From the NCBI RefSeq assembly GCF_041051975.1, contig NZ_CP163435.1:9826501-9890500 (forward strand): DNA of 64,000 bases, in the 5' to 3' direction. How positions within the stretch are numbered: the stretch's first letter is position 1; each line of letters opens with the position of its first letter. The translations under genes and the position numbers were made by a program. Source of the DNA: Streptomyces sp. R21. Its GTDB lineage: Bacteria > Actinomycetota > Actinomycetes > Streptomycetales > Streptomycetaceae. The notes below the pieces were generated by a model. It did not search any database, was not told the origin of the DNA, and saw nothing but the letters and a program-made list of their open reading frames with translations. Of this stretch, positions 7,922-15,702 are shown piece by piece.

Positions 7922-8623
7922 CTACTCCGAGTGCGAGTGGTTCGCCGTGCATGCCGACTGCGCGCGCGGTGCCGCGGCCTCTCCTCGGTCCAGCAGGCGA
8001 TCCAGTTCGGCTGTGAACAGCAGAGCGGGATCGAAACCCATCCCCTTGAAGTGGCCCGCCAGTTCCAGTGACAACACACCATGCAGCGCGGTCCAGAAGG
8101 TCAGCGCCCGGTGTGCCGCCGTGGACGGCGCGGGGTGACCGCGCATCCACTGGCGGTGGTGCTCGAGGTGCTCGGCGAAGGCGGTGTTCGTGGCCGGGTC
8201 CGTCGCCGTGCAGGCGTCGAGCAGCGTCGACATGATCTCCGAGGCTGCCTCTGTCACGTCGTCGGGTGCGTGGTAGCCGGGTACGGGCGTGCCGTAGACG
8301 AGCAGGTACCGGTGGGGGTCCTCCAGCGCCCAGTCGCGGAGCACGTGGGCGAGTCCGGCCAGGTCCGTACCGGTGCTCGCGGCACTGCGGAACGCCTCGG
8401 CCAGGCTCCAGTACGCGTCGCGGATGAGTTCGGTGATGAGCGCGTCGCGGTTGGTGAAGTATCGGTAGAGCGCCGGGCCGCTCATGGCCATCCGTTTGGC
8501 GATGGCGTTGACCGACAGCGCCGACGCCCCTGCCGTGGCGATCTGCTCCCACGCCAGTCGTTTCGCCTCTTGTCGCACCTGTTCGCGGTACTGCTCGCGA
8601 GGTGGCTTGCGGGTCACTGCCAT
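7922..8623 (-). CDS. TetR/AcrR-family regulator
   Basis: A 233-residue protein with an N-terminal TetR helix-turn-helix (about 15-65, ALSVNAIAKRMAMSGPALYR then YFTNRDALI) and a ligand-binding domain of WHG type. It is divergent from the secreted SnoaL-like gene at 8794, and a perfect TGTTA/TAACA dyad lies between them, so it most likely represses that gene and the following membrane protein. The ligand is unknown. The Glu/Ser/His-rich tail is not conserved family sequence. Confidence 0.88.
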   Translation of the reverse strand: MAVTRKPPREQYREQVRQEAKRLAWEQIATAGASALSVNAIAKRMAMSGPALYRYFTNRDALITELIRDAYWSLAEAFRSAASTGTDLAGLAHVLRDWALEDPHRYLLVYGTPVPGYHAPDDVTEAASEIMSTLLDACTATDPATNTAFAEHLEHHRQWMRGHPAPSTAAHRALTFWTALHGVLSLELAGHFKGMGFDPALLFTAELDRLLDRGEAAAPRAQSACTANHSHSE

Positions 8624-8737
8624 GGCCGGTCGCCTTCCGCGTCGTCCCCAATCTTCCGTTAGATCCTATCGCAACCATGACTACCTCTAAGAAGAACCCG
8701 CCCAGGGCCTTGACGTACAGTCATGCCTTCCGCACTC

Positions 8738-8754
8738 TGTTAGAGCATATAACA
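8738..8754. promoter_or_regulatory. candidate TetR operator
   Basis: TGTTA (8738-8742) and TAACA (8750-8754) form a perfect dyad with a 7-base AT-rich spacer. The site is 40 bases before the SnoaL-like gene in the gap shared with the TetR gene. Confidence 0.4.
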
Positions 8755-8793
8755 AACACTATTAGCTCAAACAAGGTGTCACCGGAGGTCGTC

Positions 8794-9369
8794 ATGAACG
8801 TCGAATCCACCCGCGCTCCCCGCTCCCCTGCCCGACTGGTCGCCCTCGCGCTGACCGCCACTCTGGCCGTCGCGTCCACCGCCACCTTCGCCCAAGCCGC
8901 ACCCGCCGCCGCGCACTCGTCGGCGGCGGACTCCGACCGGCACGCCGCCGCCCACAACCCGAGGGCGATGTTCGCCACCTGGGTCACGGTGTGGAACGGC
9001 GATACCGCCAAGGCGTCAGGCATCATCTCGCCCGACTTCCGGGTCCACGCCGCCCTGCTCGACGGCACCGACGGCAGCTCCATCCGCGGCGTCGAGGGCC
9101 TGGTGGGCCTGGTCGACCAGATCCGGTCGGTCTTCACCGACCTGCGGTTCGACCTGGAGGTCGGCCCCCTGGTCGACGGCCGCTACGTGTCCGCTCGCTG
9201 GGTGGCCACCGGTACCTACGCGGGCGGCTTCCCCGGAGCCAAGGCGGCGCCCGGCACCGTGATCACCTACACCGGCACCGACACCTTGCGCATGGAGCAC
9301 GGCAAGTTCGCCGAGTACTGGTTGAACGCCGACACCCTGAGCCTGCTGCAGCAACTCCAGGCCATCTGA
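8794..9369 (+). CDS. secreted SnoaL-like (NTF2-fold) protein
   Basis: ATG 8794 after a GGAGGT site gives 191 residues. A Sec signal with a long Ala/Leu/Thr core ends at about AQAAPAAA (residue 35). The mature part (about 55-190) has the SnoaL/ester-cyclase pattern: MFATWVTVWNGD, a central GVEGLVGLVDQIRSVFTD helix, and the final strands TDTLRMEHGKFAEYWLNAD. Most SnoaL-like enzymes are cytoplasmic, so an exported one may bind or convert an extracellular small molecule. It is followed by a membrane-protein gene and divergent from its probable TetR regulator. Confidence 0.75.
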   Translation: MNVESTRAPRSPARLVALALTATLAVASTATFAQAAPAAAHSSAADSDRHAAAHNPRAMFATWVTVWNGDTAKASGIISPDFRVHAALLDGTDGSSIRGVEGLVGLVDQIRSVFTDLRFDLEVGPLVDGRYVSARWVATGTYAGGFPGAKAAPGTVITYTGTDTLRMEHGKFAEYWLNADTLSLLQQLQAI

Positions 9370-9509
9370 GCCACGACCGGCCCCGCTCACGCCCGTCGGA
9401 CGACGCTCGGACCCTACCCACGCTCGACCCGACGGCCGCGGTCACCGCATCGGACGACCACGGCCGTCCCACGACACTCGTCGAGCAGCCTTGAGAGGAA
9501 ACATCCGCC

Positions 9510-9965
9510 ATGCCGACTCACACCGACGTTCCCGCCACCACCGACAAGCCCACATCCCTGGCGGACCGGACCGGACGCGGACTGCTCGCCCTCTGCGGGA
9601 TCGCCACCCTCGGCGCGTTCGCCAACGGAATCTCCATCATGGCCACCGTGGCACCCGAACGCCTGATGTCGGAAGCCTGGCGGACCCTCGCCTACCTCGT
9701 GTTCGTCGGCCTGTTCGTCATGCTCGCCGTGGCGCCGCGCACACAGCGCGGCACGTGGGAACTCGTGTTCGTCCACAAGATCGCGATCACTGCGTTCGCC
9801 ATCACGGCAGGCGACACACCCGACGCGAACGCGACCTGGCCGATCGACGTGGCCCTCGTACTGGCCACCGCAGTGGCCTACGTGCTGTGCCGCGGCTGGT
9901 ACGGGTGGCGATCCACCACCCTCGCATCGGCAACCGGCCCCCTCCCCGCCCATTCGACCGGGTGA
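9510..9965 (+). CDS. four-span membrane protein, unknown function
   Basis: 151 residues from ATG 9510 after a GAGAGGAAA site. Hydrophobic spans lie at about 25-48, 57-77, 90-106 and 112-131, with a short Thr-rich N-terminal tail. The architecture is that of small DoxX-like or unnamed Streptomyces membrane proteins. It lies 140 bases after the secreted SnoaL-like gene on the same strand and probably shares its transcript and TetR control. No catalytic motif was seen. Confidence 0.65.
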   Translation: MPTHTDVPATTDKPTSLADRTGRGLLALCGIATLGAFANGISIMATVAPERLMSEAWRTLAYLVFVGLFVMLAVAPRTQRGTWELVFVHKIAITAFAITAGDTPDANATWPIDVALVLATAVAYVLCRGWYGWRSTTLASATGPLPAHSTG

Positions 9966-10106
9966 CACGGCCTTGACGGTCAGGGGAGTACAGATAGTCC
10001 GGACGAAACCCCGACAAGAAGCCTGGACAGCACATCCGAAGCCTCAGGTCACGTCGCCGCCAAACGACAAATGAATTCGGAACCTACACCTGCGCGCGGC
10101 ACGGCT

Positions 10107-10122
10107 TCTACAATTCTGTAGA
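10107..10122. promoter_or_regulatory. palindrome TCTACA-N4-TGTAGA upstream of blaI
   Basis: TCTACAATTCTGTAGA lies about 130 bases before the blaI start, a likely autoregulatory BlaI operator. Only its three central bases differ from the site upstream of terD. Confidence 0.6.
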
Positions 10123-10250
10123 GGTCGTGTGGCCGGAAGCAGGGTGCGTGGCCGCCGGGGGAGTGGAGTGCTGACGGGCGTCGCGCCGATGGGCCCCTCG
10201 CGAACCGTTGGGTCCCTCGTGAACTGTGAGCTGTGGAAGGGAGGCCGGGC

Positions 10251-10640
10251 GTGACGGACCATGGACAGCGTCCCCGGCGTCGCGGACAGGGCGAGTTGGA
10301 ATCACTGGTCCTGTCGGCCCTGCGCGACGCGGACGGTCCGGCGACCGCGGGCCGGGTGCAGGAACGCCTCGGCGGCGACCTCGCCTATACGACCGTGATC
10401 ACGATCCTGACCCGGCTGCTGGCCAAGGGTGCGGTCACCCGCGATCGTGCGGGCCGGTCCTTCGTCTGGACACCGGTGTCGGACCACGCCGGACTCGCCG
10501 CGCGCAGGATGCGCAAACTGCTCGACGGTGAGAGCGATCGGGAGGCCGTGCTGGCGAGCTTCGTCACCTCCCTCGAACCGGACGACGAGCGCCTGGTGCG
10601 GGAACTGCTCGGGCAGCCAGGGCCGGAGAGGGCGGACTGA
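10251..10640 (+). CDS. blaI: BlaI/MecI/CopY-family transcriptional repressor
   Basis: GTG 10251 lies 6 bases after AAGGGAGG and gives 129 residues, the usual length; the upstream ATG at 10233 lies before that ribosome site. The winged helix spans about 15-80 (GELESLVLSALRDADGPATA, then AYTTVITILTRLLAKGAVTR), followed by the C-terminal dimerisation helices with the Asp/Glu-rich LEPDDERLVRELL. Family members are inactivated by proteolysis by an M56 sensor protease. Here the adjacent M56 gene is a degraded remnant, so the inducer pathway may be lost or supplied elsewhere. Confidence 0.9.
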   Translation: MTDHGQRPRRRGQGELESLVLSALRDADGPATAGRVQERLGGDLAYTTVITILTRLLAKGAVTRDRAGRSFVWTPVSDHAGLAARRMRKLLDGESDREAVLASFVTSLEPDDERLVRELLGQPGPERAD

Positions 10641-10689
10641 TCCCTCACGGGAGTTCTCGTTCTCCTGCCGCCGGCCCTGCGGTTGACGG

Positions 10690-10983
10690 CGTGACCGAGC
10701 AGCAGCCGCATCCCCGTTCCGCCGCCCGCCTGTTGGCCGGTGGCTGTGCGAGGAGCTGTCGTACGCCTACGCGTCGCCCAGTGGCAGTCGCGTGCGGGAG
10801 ATGGCGACGACGACGATGCTCGACTGCCCCGAACCGGCAGAATGCCGCGCACTGTTCGCCCGCGAACGGGCGTAACCGGCTGCCCGCCACCACTACTTCG
10901 TCCGCACGGCCCAACTGGCCGCACGGGCCGACCTGTTCCTATGGCCCCACGGTCGCAGTCACAGTCGGCGCCACCGCCGGTGA
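10690..10983 (+). pseudogene. degraded M56 (BlaR1-like) peptidase fragment
   Basis: One frame from GTG 10690 to TGA 10983, interrupted by TAA at 10873, reads PEPAECRALFARERA, stop, PAARHHYFVRTAQLAARAD. This matches the block around the HERAH zinc motif of actinomycete M56 proteins (ALFAHERAHLRARHHYFV type). The first His is Arg and the second is at the stop codon, so the active site is destroyed, and both flanks of the protein are missing. It sits directly after blaI, where the M56 partner gene is normally found. Confidence 0.6.
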
Positions 10984-11022
10984 AAGGCGCTGACTCGGCC
11001 GAGGGTGAAGTCTGCGCCGGTC

Positions 11023-11262
11023 CTAGCCGTCCGCGGTCACGGCCTTGAGCTCGTCCAAGGACTCCCGCATCACCTGCGACATCTCACGTTCCTCGGCCGT
11101 CATGATCCAGCGCTCGAAGCCGACGTGGAAGACGGCGATCCCCGCCCCGGCGGTCAGGCTCGCGGCCGGCTCCGCGACGCCGCGCCGCCGCAGCGTGTCG
11201 GCGAGCGCGGTCGACATCGAGTTGAGGGTGCATGACTCGCAGAGCGCTCGAAGTGGCAGTCC
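11023..11262 (-). pseudogene. C-terminal fragment of a TetR-family regulator
   Basis: The minus-strand frame ending at 11023 reads LADTLRRRGVAEPAASLTAG followed by AGIAVFHVGFERWI and EMSQVMRESLDEL, a typical TetR ligand-domain C terminus. No helix-turn-helix domain remains upstream. The frame is open without a start to about 11262, where it meets the toxin-antitoxin promoter. The ATG at 11217 would give a 64-residue peptide lacking DNA binding. Confidence 0.55.
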
Positions 11263-11291
11263 ATGCGAAAGGCTGGTGATGACGGCGAGGG

Positions 11292-11311
11292 TGACACTAG
11301 ATTTGGTGTCA
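11292..11311. promoter_or_regulatory. dyad over the antitoxin start, probable autoregulatory site
   Basis: TGACAC (11292-11297) and GTGTCA (11306-11311) form a perfect inverted repeat whose right arm runs into the antitoxin ATG. This is the usual placement for conditional repression by a toxin-antitoxin complex. Confidence 0.45.
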
Positions 11312-11496
11312 TGACTGCCATCACTTTGCGGATTCCCGACATCATGGACAAGCAGCTGCGCGATGCCGCCGCCGATGCCCCCTCGCTGAACGACTACATC
11401 CTCAAAGCGGTGCGTCGGCAGATGACCCTTGACTCCGCCCGCAAACTCGCCGGCCTGACGCCCCTCGACCTCGACGGTGAGGGCGACGCCCTGTGA
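11311..11496 (+). CDS. type II antitoxin, probable ribbon-helix-helix/MazE-like
   Basis: The ATG at 11311 gives 61 residues: a first strand TAITLRIPD, two helices (DKQLRDAAADAPSLNDYILK and AVRRQMTLDSARKLA) and an acidic tail LDLDGEGDAL of the kind that wraps around a toxin. Upstream in-frame GTG codons would run through the operator dyad and were not used. No strong ribosome site is present, so a leaderless or very short leader transcript is possible. Its stop overlaps the toxin start. Confidence 0.7.
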   Translation: MTAITLRIPDIMDKQLRDAAADAPSLNDYILKAVRRQMTLDSARKLAGLTPLDLDGEGDAL

Positions 11497-11804
11497 TGGT
11501 CCGCAAGGGCGATGTCTGGGACGTCGACACCGGAAAGGGCAATCGCACGGTCCTCGTCGTCAGCCTCGACGGGCTGGCCGAGGCCTACGGCGCTGTGGTC
11601 GCCCTGGTGCTGCACGCCCCGGCCGTGCACCCGGACACCGCGATGAGCGTGCGCCTCGCCTCACCGGTCGACGCCTCGGTCGTCGCCGTCAACCTTCTGC
11701 AGCTCTCCGCTCTCCGCTTCGAGACCGCCACCTTCATCGGCAACATCGGCCCCGAGCAGCAGGCCGTCGTCGACAACGCGCTCCGGGCGGTCCTCGACCT
11801 GTGA
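11493..11804 (+). CDS. type II toxin of the PemK/MazF family
   Basis: GTG 11493 (or ATG 11496) overlaps the antitoxin stop. The 103-residue product begins with the MazF-like first strand RKGDVWDVDTGKGNRTVLVV and continues with LVLHAPAV and the strand VVAVNLLQLSALRFE, then the final helix EQQAVVDNALRAVLDL. It lacks the canonical GDVWWVDLGPTRGSE pattern, so it is a divergent member. mRNA endonuclease activity is expected from the family but untested. The coupled order antitoxin-toxin is standard. Confidence 0.72.
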   Translation: MMVRKGDVWDVDTGKGNRTVLVVSLDGLAEAYGAVVALVLHAPAVHPDTAMSVRLASPVDASVVAVNLLQLSALRFETATFIGNIGPEQQAVVDNALRAVLDL

Positions 11805-11933
11805 CCCGGGCCCCACGGCACTCGGTCCGCCCAGCCACAGGTGTGCCCCCGTTCGGCTCAGGCCGACGCGCTCACGGATCGCCTGGGTGGTCGACTGGGC
11901 GGGACTCTGTACCGTCCTCAAAGGGAGCCCAGC

Positions 11934-12230
11934 ATGGCAATCGTCGTGGTCTTCGATCTGCCGGGAATGACCCAGGCGCAATACGAGAAGAGCGCGGAAA
12001 TGGTGGCCGGCCGGCCCGGCCCGGTGAAGAGCCCCGCCGACTGGCCGGTGTCGGGCCTCATCTCGCACACTGCCGCCCCCACCCCCAACGGATGGCTCGT
12101 CGTCGACGTATGGGAGTCCGAGGACGCATTCCAGGAGTTCGGCAAGACCATCCTGCCCATCCTGAAAGAGCTCGGCGTCCCGGAAGCGCAGCCGAAGATC
12201 TATCCGGTGTTCAGCGTCGTCACCGGCTAG
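11934..12230 (+). CDS. small alpha/beta-barrel (ABM-like) protein
   Basis: 98 residues from ATG 11934 after AAAGGGAG. The pattern of a short hydrophobic strand (MAIVVVFDLPG), a helix (TQAQYEKSAEMVAG), two strands (SGLISHTAAPTPNGWLVVDV, then WES) and a helix (EDAFQEFGKTILPILKELG) is that of dimeric ferredoxin-like barrel proteins such as antibiotic-biosynthesis-monooxygenase or stress-response domains. No cofactor or catalytic residue is evident. It stands alone after the toxin gene. Confidence 0.65.
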   Translation: MAIVVVFDLPGMTQAQYEKSAEMVAGRPGPVKSPADWPVSGLISHTAAPTPNGWLVVDVWESEDAFQEFGKTILPILKELGVPEAQPKIYPVFSVVTG

Positions 12231-12348
12231 AACGCGCTTGGCGGCCTGGCAGGAGGGACCCGCACACTGCTTGCCGATCCGGTGCAGCAGCAGGTCCAGC
12301 CCGGACGGCGCGCAGTCCCCGCGGAGCCGGCGACGGACCACTTCCGCG

Positions 12349-12379
12349 AACCGGGCCAGTGCTCAGCACTGGCCCGGTT
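12349..12379. repeat. perfect 31-bp palindrome in an intergenic region
   Basis: AACCGGGCCAGTGCT (12349-12363), a single central C, then its exact reverse complement AGCACTGGCCCGGTT (12365-12379). It lies between convergent genes (12230 and 12513) so it may act as a bidirectional terminator, but the near absence of a loop is unusual for one. The rest of 12231-12512 shows nothing else. Confidence 0.8.
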
Positions 12380-12512
12380 GCGCGTGCGTCGGCTTCCGGT
12401 GGTCGTGGAACCCCGGTCCGGCCCCCGGAGGTGCCGCACTTCCCCATCGTGAGGGGATTGGACGTCGGAACTTCAGAGCTGCACAAGGCAGGGCCGGGGC
12501 CCGGCGCAGGTT

Positions 12513-12914
12513 CTATCGGGCGGTGCCGCTGTTCTGTTCCTTCTCCTGCTTCTGCTGCTTGAGCCGTGCGGTTTCCTGGCGTACTGCGGCCTGCACGGCG
12601 CGTTCCTTCTGCAGCCACTCGGGGACGTCCTGCTGGAGCGCCTCGATCTGCTCGGTGGTCAGCGCCTCGGTGACGCCGCCCCGGGCCAGGCCGGCGATGG
12701 AGACGCCCAGTTTCGCGGCGACGACGGGGCGGGGGTGGGGGCCGGTGCGGCGCAGTTCGGTGAGCCAGGCGGGCGGGTCGGCCTGCAATGCGGTCAGTTC
12801 GCCGCGCGAGATGACGCCCTCCCGGAAGTCGGCGGGGGTGGCGGGGAGGTACACGCCCAGCTTCTTCGCCGCGGTGGCGGGCTTCATGGTCTGGGGGTTC
12901 GGGTGCGACGTCAT
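12513..12914 (-). CDS. DUF5997 family protein
   Basis: 133 residues. MKPATAAKKLGVYLPATPAD at the N terminus and the central helices REGVISRGELTALQADPP and WLTELRRTGPHPRPVVAAKLGV match the DUF5997 family, conserved across Streptomyces. The C-terminal 40 residues are a charged Gln/Lys/Glu helix. It is divergent from a LysR-substrate-domain protein at 12974, a neighbour pair that recurs in the genus. The function is unknown; the SIAGLARGGVTEAL segment suggests a nucleoid or nucleic-acid binder, which is inference. Confidence 0.75.
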   Translation of the reverse strand: MTSHPNPQTMKPATAAKKLGVYLPATPADFREGVISRGELTALQADPPAWLTELRRTGPHPRPVVAAKLGVSIAGLARGGVTEALTTEQIEALQQDVPEWLQKERAVQAAVRQETARLKQQKQEKEQNSGTAR

Positions 12915-12973
12915 GTCTCAAGGGTAACGAGCGCGGGCGGCAGGCTGTGACCACGGCCGGGTAACCTGGCGTG

Positions 12974-13798
12974 GTGACAGGCTCCTCGGCATCTCCCGTG
13001 TTCCGGCTCGCCTATGTTCCGGGGGTGACGCCGTCGAAGTGGGTGCGGATCTGGCAGGAGCGGCTGCCGGATATCCCGCTGGAACTGCTGCCGGTGGCGC
13101 CCGCGCAGGCCGGCGACGTTCTGTGCGATGCGGGCGCGGATGCCGGTCTGGTGCGGCTGCCGGTGGACCGTACCCGGCTCAGCGCGATCCCTCTCTACAC
13201 CGAGGCGACCGTGGCCGTGGTGCCCAAGGACCACGTGGTGACGGCGGTCGAGGAGGTCACGGCGGCCGATCTGGCCGACGAGGTGGTCCTGCATCCCCTG
13301 GATGACGTGTTGGAGTGGCCGCAGTTGCCGGGCCGGCCCGCTCTTGAGCGCCCCGCGACGACCGAGGATGCGGTGGAGCTGGTGGCGGCGGGTGTCGGGG
13401 TGCTGCTGGTCCCGCAGTCGTTGGCCCGGCTGCATCACCGTAGGGATCTGACCTACCGTCCCGTCACCGACGCACCGGTTTCCGCCGTGGTGCTGGCCTG
13501 GCCGGAGGAAGCCACCACTGACCTGGTGGAGGACTTTATCGGCATCGTCCGCGGTCGCACCGCCAACAGCACCCGCGGTCGGCGCCCCTCCGCCGCTGAT
13601 GCGGCCGACGCCCGCACCGCCCCCGGCCAGAGCGCCGGAAACAGCCGCCGCACCGGCGGCACCAAAAACACCAAGAACACCAGGACCGGGGGTGGCAAGA
13701 ACGCCGGCGGCAAGGGCGCCAAGAGCAGCGGCGGCCGAGGCGGGGGTGGCCGGGGAGCCGGGGCCGGCAAGCGGGGGAAGCCAGGTCGCCGCTCCTGA
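12974..13798 (+). CDS. LysR substrate-binding-domain protein without HTH, basic tail
   Basis: 274 residues from GTG 12974 (GTG 12971 is equally possible). Residues about 8-195 follow the LysR effector domain: FRLAYVPGVTPSKWVRIWQE, the beta-alpha repeats, and ATTEDAVELVAAGVGVLLVP near 145. There is no N-terminal winged helix. After it comes a long low-complexity tail of Gly, Lys, Arg, Ser and Thr (about 195-274), a likely nucleic-acid-binding or disordered anchor. It is divergent from the DUF5997 gene with a 60-base gap. Confidence 0.75.
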   Translation: MTGSSASPVFRLAYVPGVTPSKWVRIWQERLPDIPLELLPVAPAQAGDVLCDAGADAGLVRLPVDRTRLSAIPLYTEATVAVVPKDHVVTAVEEVTAADLADEVVLHPLDDVLEWPQLPGRPALERPATTEDAVELVAAGVGVLLVPQSLARLHHRRDLTYRPVTDAPVSAVVLAWPEEATTDLVEDFIGIVRGRTANSTRGRRPSAADAADARTAPGQSAGNSRRTGGTKNTKNTRTGGGKNAGGKGAKSSGGRGGGGRGAGAGKRGKPGRRS

Positions 13799-14120
13799 CT
13801 CCGCCGCGCATGGTCCCGCCGTCCCGGCTCCGGCGTGCGGCGGTGGGGGTTCCCTCACGTGGGGGCCGCCGTGCACGGGAGGTGCCGGGCCGACCGGCAG
13901 GAAGCCCCTGCGGCGTGAGCGAGGCGACGCGGGCGACGGGCCGGTCGTCGATGCCGGGGCCTGCGCATCCGCAGGAAGGAAACCAGCTCCCACTGCGTCC
14001 GTAACCACGGCGAGCGGCTGCTGCAGAGCCTGGTCCGTCCACGCGAACACGTTGCCCTCCCCACCCGAGGGGTTCTACCCGGGTCGCTGTCGCCGTGGAG
14101 GCGCCGATTAGGGTGCGGAC
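13799..14120. other. gene-free stretch
   Basis: No ORF with family-like sequence or a ribosome site was found on either strand. The end of the region (GATTAGGGT about 15 bases before the SDR ATG) could be a -10 element for a leaderless transcript of the next gene. Confidence 0.4.
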
Positions 14121-14900
14121 ATGATCTCGCACAACTACCTGTCCGAACTGTTCTCGCTGGATGGCCGGGTCGCCGTGGTGACAGGCGGCAGTTCCGGCAT
14201 CGGCCGGGCCATCTCAGGCGCGCTCGCGCGAGCGGGGGCGAGCGTGGTGATCGTGGCGCGCAAGGAGGCGGAACTGGCCGCCACGGTCGACGAGTTGGTG
14301 GCAGACGGCTGCAGGGCGGCCTGGGTCAGCGCCGATCTGAGCTCCCGCGAGGGGGTGCGCGCGGCGGCGGAGCAGGCAGCTGAGGTGTTCGGCGAGCCCG
14401 ACATCCTCGTCAACAGCGCCGGGATCAACCTGCGTCCGCCGATGAGCGAGCTGGACGAGGAGGTGTGGGACACGACGATGGCGGTGAACCTTGAGGCGCC
14501 CTACCTGCTGGGCCGAAGGTTTGGGCCCGGCATGGCCGAGCGGGGCTTCGGCCGGATCATCCACATCACCTCCCAGCAGGCGCACCGGGCGTTCGTCCAG
14601 AGCGGTGCTTACGGGGTCTCCAAGGGGGCGCTGGAGTCGCTGGCCCGTTCCCAGGCCGAGGCGTGGTCGCCCCACGGCGTCACCTGCAACACGCTGGTGC
14701 CCGGCTTCGTGATGACCCCGCTCAACGCGCGGTTGTCGTCCGACCCGGAGAAGGTGGCGGCGCTGGCCGCGCGCACGATGGTCGGCCGTAACGGCCTGGC
14801 CGAGGATTTCGCCGGAGCGGCCGTGTTCCTGGCCGGCCGCGCCTCCGCCTACGTCACCGGGCAGGCGATCTTCGTCGACGGCGGGTTCTCCGTGCACTGA
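14121..14900 (+). CDS. short-chain dehydrogenase/reductase (SDR)
   Basis: 259 residues. The Rossmann motif TGGSSGIG is at 21-28, NSAG follows near 97, the catalytic Tyr164 and Lys168 sit in AYGVSKGALES, and the end GQAIFVDGGFSVH is typical of classical SDRs related to gluconate 5-dehydrogenase and 3-oxoacyl-ACP reductases. NAD(P) specificity and the substrate cannot be read from this. It is probably monocistronic; a convergent gene lies downstream behind a hairpin. Confidence 0.9.
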   Translation: MISHNYLSELFSLDGRVAVVTGGSSGIGRAISGALARAGASVVIVARKEAELAATVDELVADGCRAAWVSADLSSREGVRAAAEQAAEVFGEPDILVNSAGINLRPPMSELDEEVWDTTMAVNLEAPYLLGRRFGPGMAERGFGRIIHITSQQAHRAFVQSGAYGVSKGALESLARSQAEAWSPHGVTCNTLVPGFVMTPLNARLSSDPEKVAALAARTMVGRNGLAEDFAGAAVFLAGRASAYVTGQAIFVDGGFSVH

Positions 14901-14918
14901 GCCCAGGACCGCATGAAA

Positions 14919-14958
14919 CCGGACGGGTGATGCTCATTCTGGTGAAGGTGCCGTCCGG
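14919..14958. terminator. hairpin between convergent genes
   Basis: CCGGACGG (14919-14926) pairs with CCGTCCGG (14951-14958) across a 24-base loop, between the SDR gene and the convergent HEAT-like gene. Confidence 0.4.
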
Positions 14959-14998
14959 AAACGAGAGGGTGTCGTTCGTCGTCGCGAGCGGAGTTGGA

Positions 14999-15436
14999 CT
15001 ACATCCACCGACGCTCCGATTGCCTGCTGAGCAACGCTTCAGCCTCCTCGCGTACGCCCTCATCGGTGTCCAGGGTCAGCGCCCGAAGCTGCTGGATCAA
15101 CTCGTCGCCGCCAGGCTCATCGGACAGCCAGCGATCGTCACAGTCGATCTCCAAGACGAGTTGATCGGCCACGTCGTCTTCCTTGGCCTCGGACAGCGCT
15201 TTGAGTACGACGCGAAGCCCCTGTACATCCCGTCGTTGCAAGAGTGCCTGGGCAGTCTCCTGGATGACCGCGGTGTCGTAGTCATCCAGCAACAGGCGGT
15301 GGAGGACTTGGGCCGTTCCGGGCGCCTCCGCGGCGGCAGCCAGCCGCCTCCCCGCCGCTGCACGTACAGCCCAGGACGGAGACTCTGCATCCGAAGCAGC
15401 CAGTGCCAACTCGCCGTCCCAGCCAGGTGTAGCCAT
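14999..15436 (-). CDS. HEAT-repeat-like protein
   Basis: 145 residues starting MATPGWDGELALAASDAESP at 15436 (an upstream ATG at 15457 would add seven residues). The protein is built of antiparallel helix pairs such as SWAVRAAAGRRLAAAAEAPG and AVIQETAQALLQRRDVQGLRV, then DEGVREEAEALLSRQ, the pattern of HEAT/ARM repeats used as protein-binding scaffolds. An acidic segment (DCDDRWLSDEPGGDE) interrupts the helices. Similar short HEAT proteins are widespread in Streptomyces and often lie near mobile elements, as here with the IS5 fragment next door. Confidence 0.7.
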   Translation of the reverse strand: MATPGWDGELALAASDAESPSWAVRAAAGRRLAAAAEAPGTAQVLHRLLLDDYDTAVIQETAQALLQRRDVQGLRVVLKALSEAKEDDVADQLVLEIDCDDRWLSDEPGGDELIQQLRALTLDTDEGVREEAEALLSRQSERRWM

Positions 15437-15495
15437 GCACGCACCATGACACAACAAGAGCGTGTCGCTTTGAATGGCTGGTCAGTTGATCGGAT

Positions 15496-15687
15496 GTGTC
15501 CGTCCGGTTGGTGATCACTGATGCGATGTGGGGCCGGATCGAGCCGCTGATGCCGGCCGATCCGGTCCGCGGTCGGCGGTGGGCCGATCACCGCCGAACT
15601 TTGGAGGCCATCGCGTGGAAGTACCGAACCTGCTCGCCCTGGCGGGACCTGCCGGACGAGCTCGGCTCGTTCCAGACCGCTGCGTGA
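15496..15687 (+). mobile_element. truncated IS5-family transposase (N terminus only)
   Basis: The frame from GTG 15496 reads VRLVITDAMWGRIEPLMPAD followed by RRTLEAIAWKYRTCSPWRDLPDELGSFQTA and then stops. This is the N-terminal domain of IS5-family (IS427-group-like) transposases common in Streptomyces, cut off just before the catalytic DDE domain. The element has lost its 3' two thirds and cannot transpose by itself. Confidence 0.85.
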
Positions 15688-15702
15688 CTTCGCCGCATCT
15701 GC

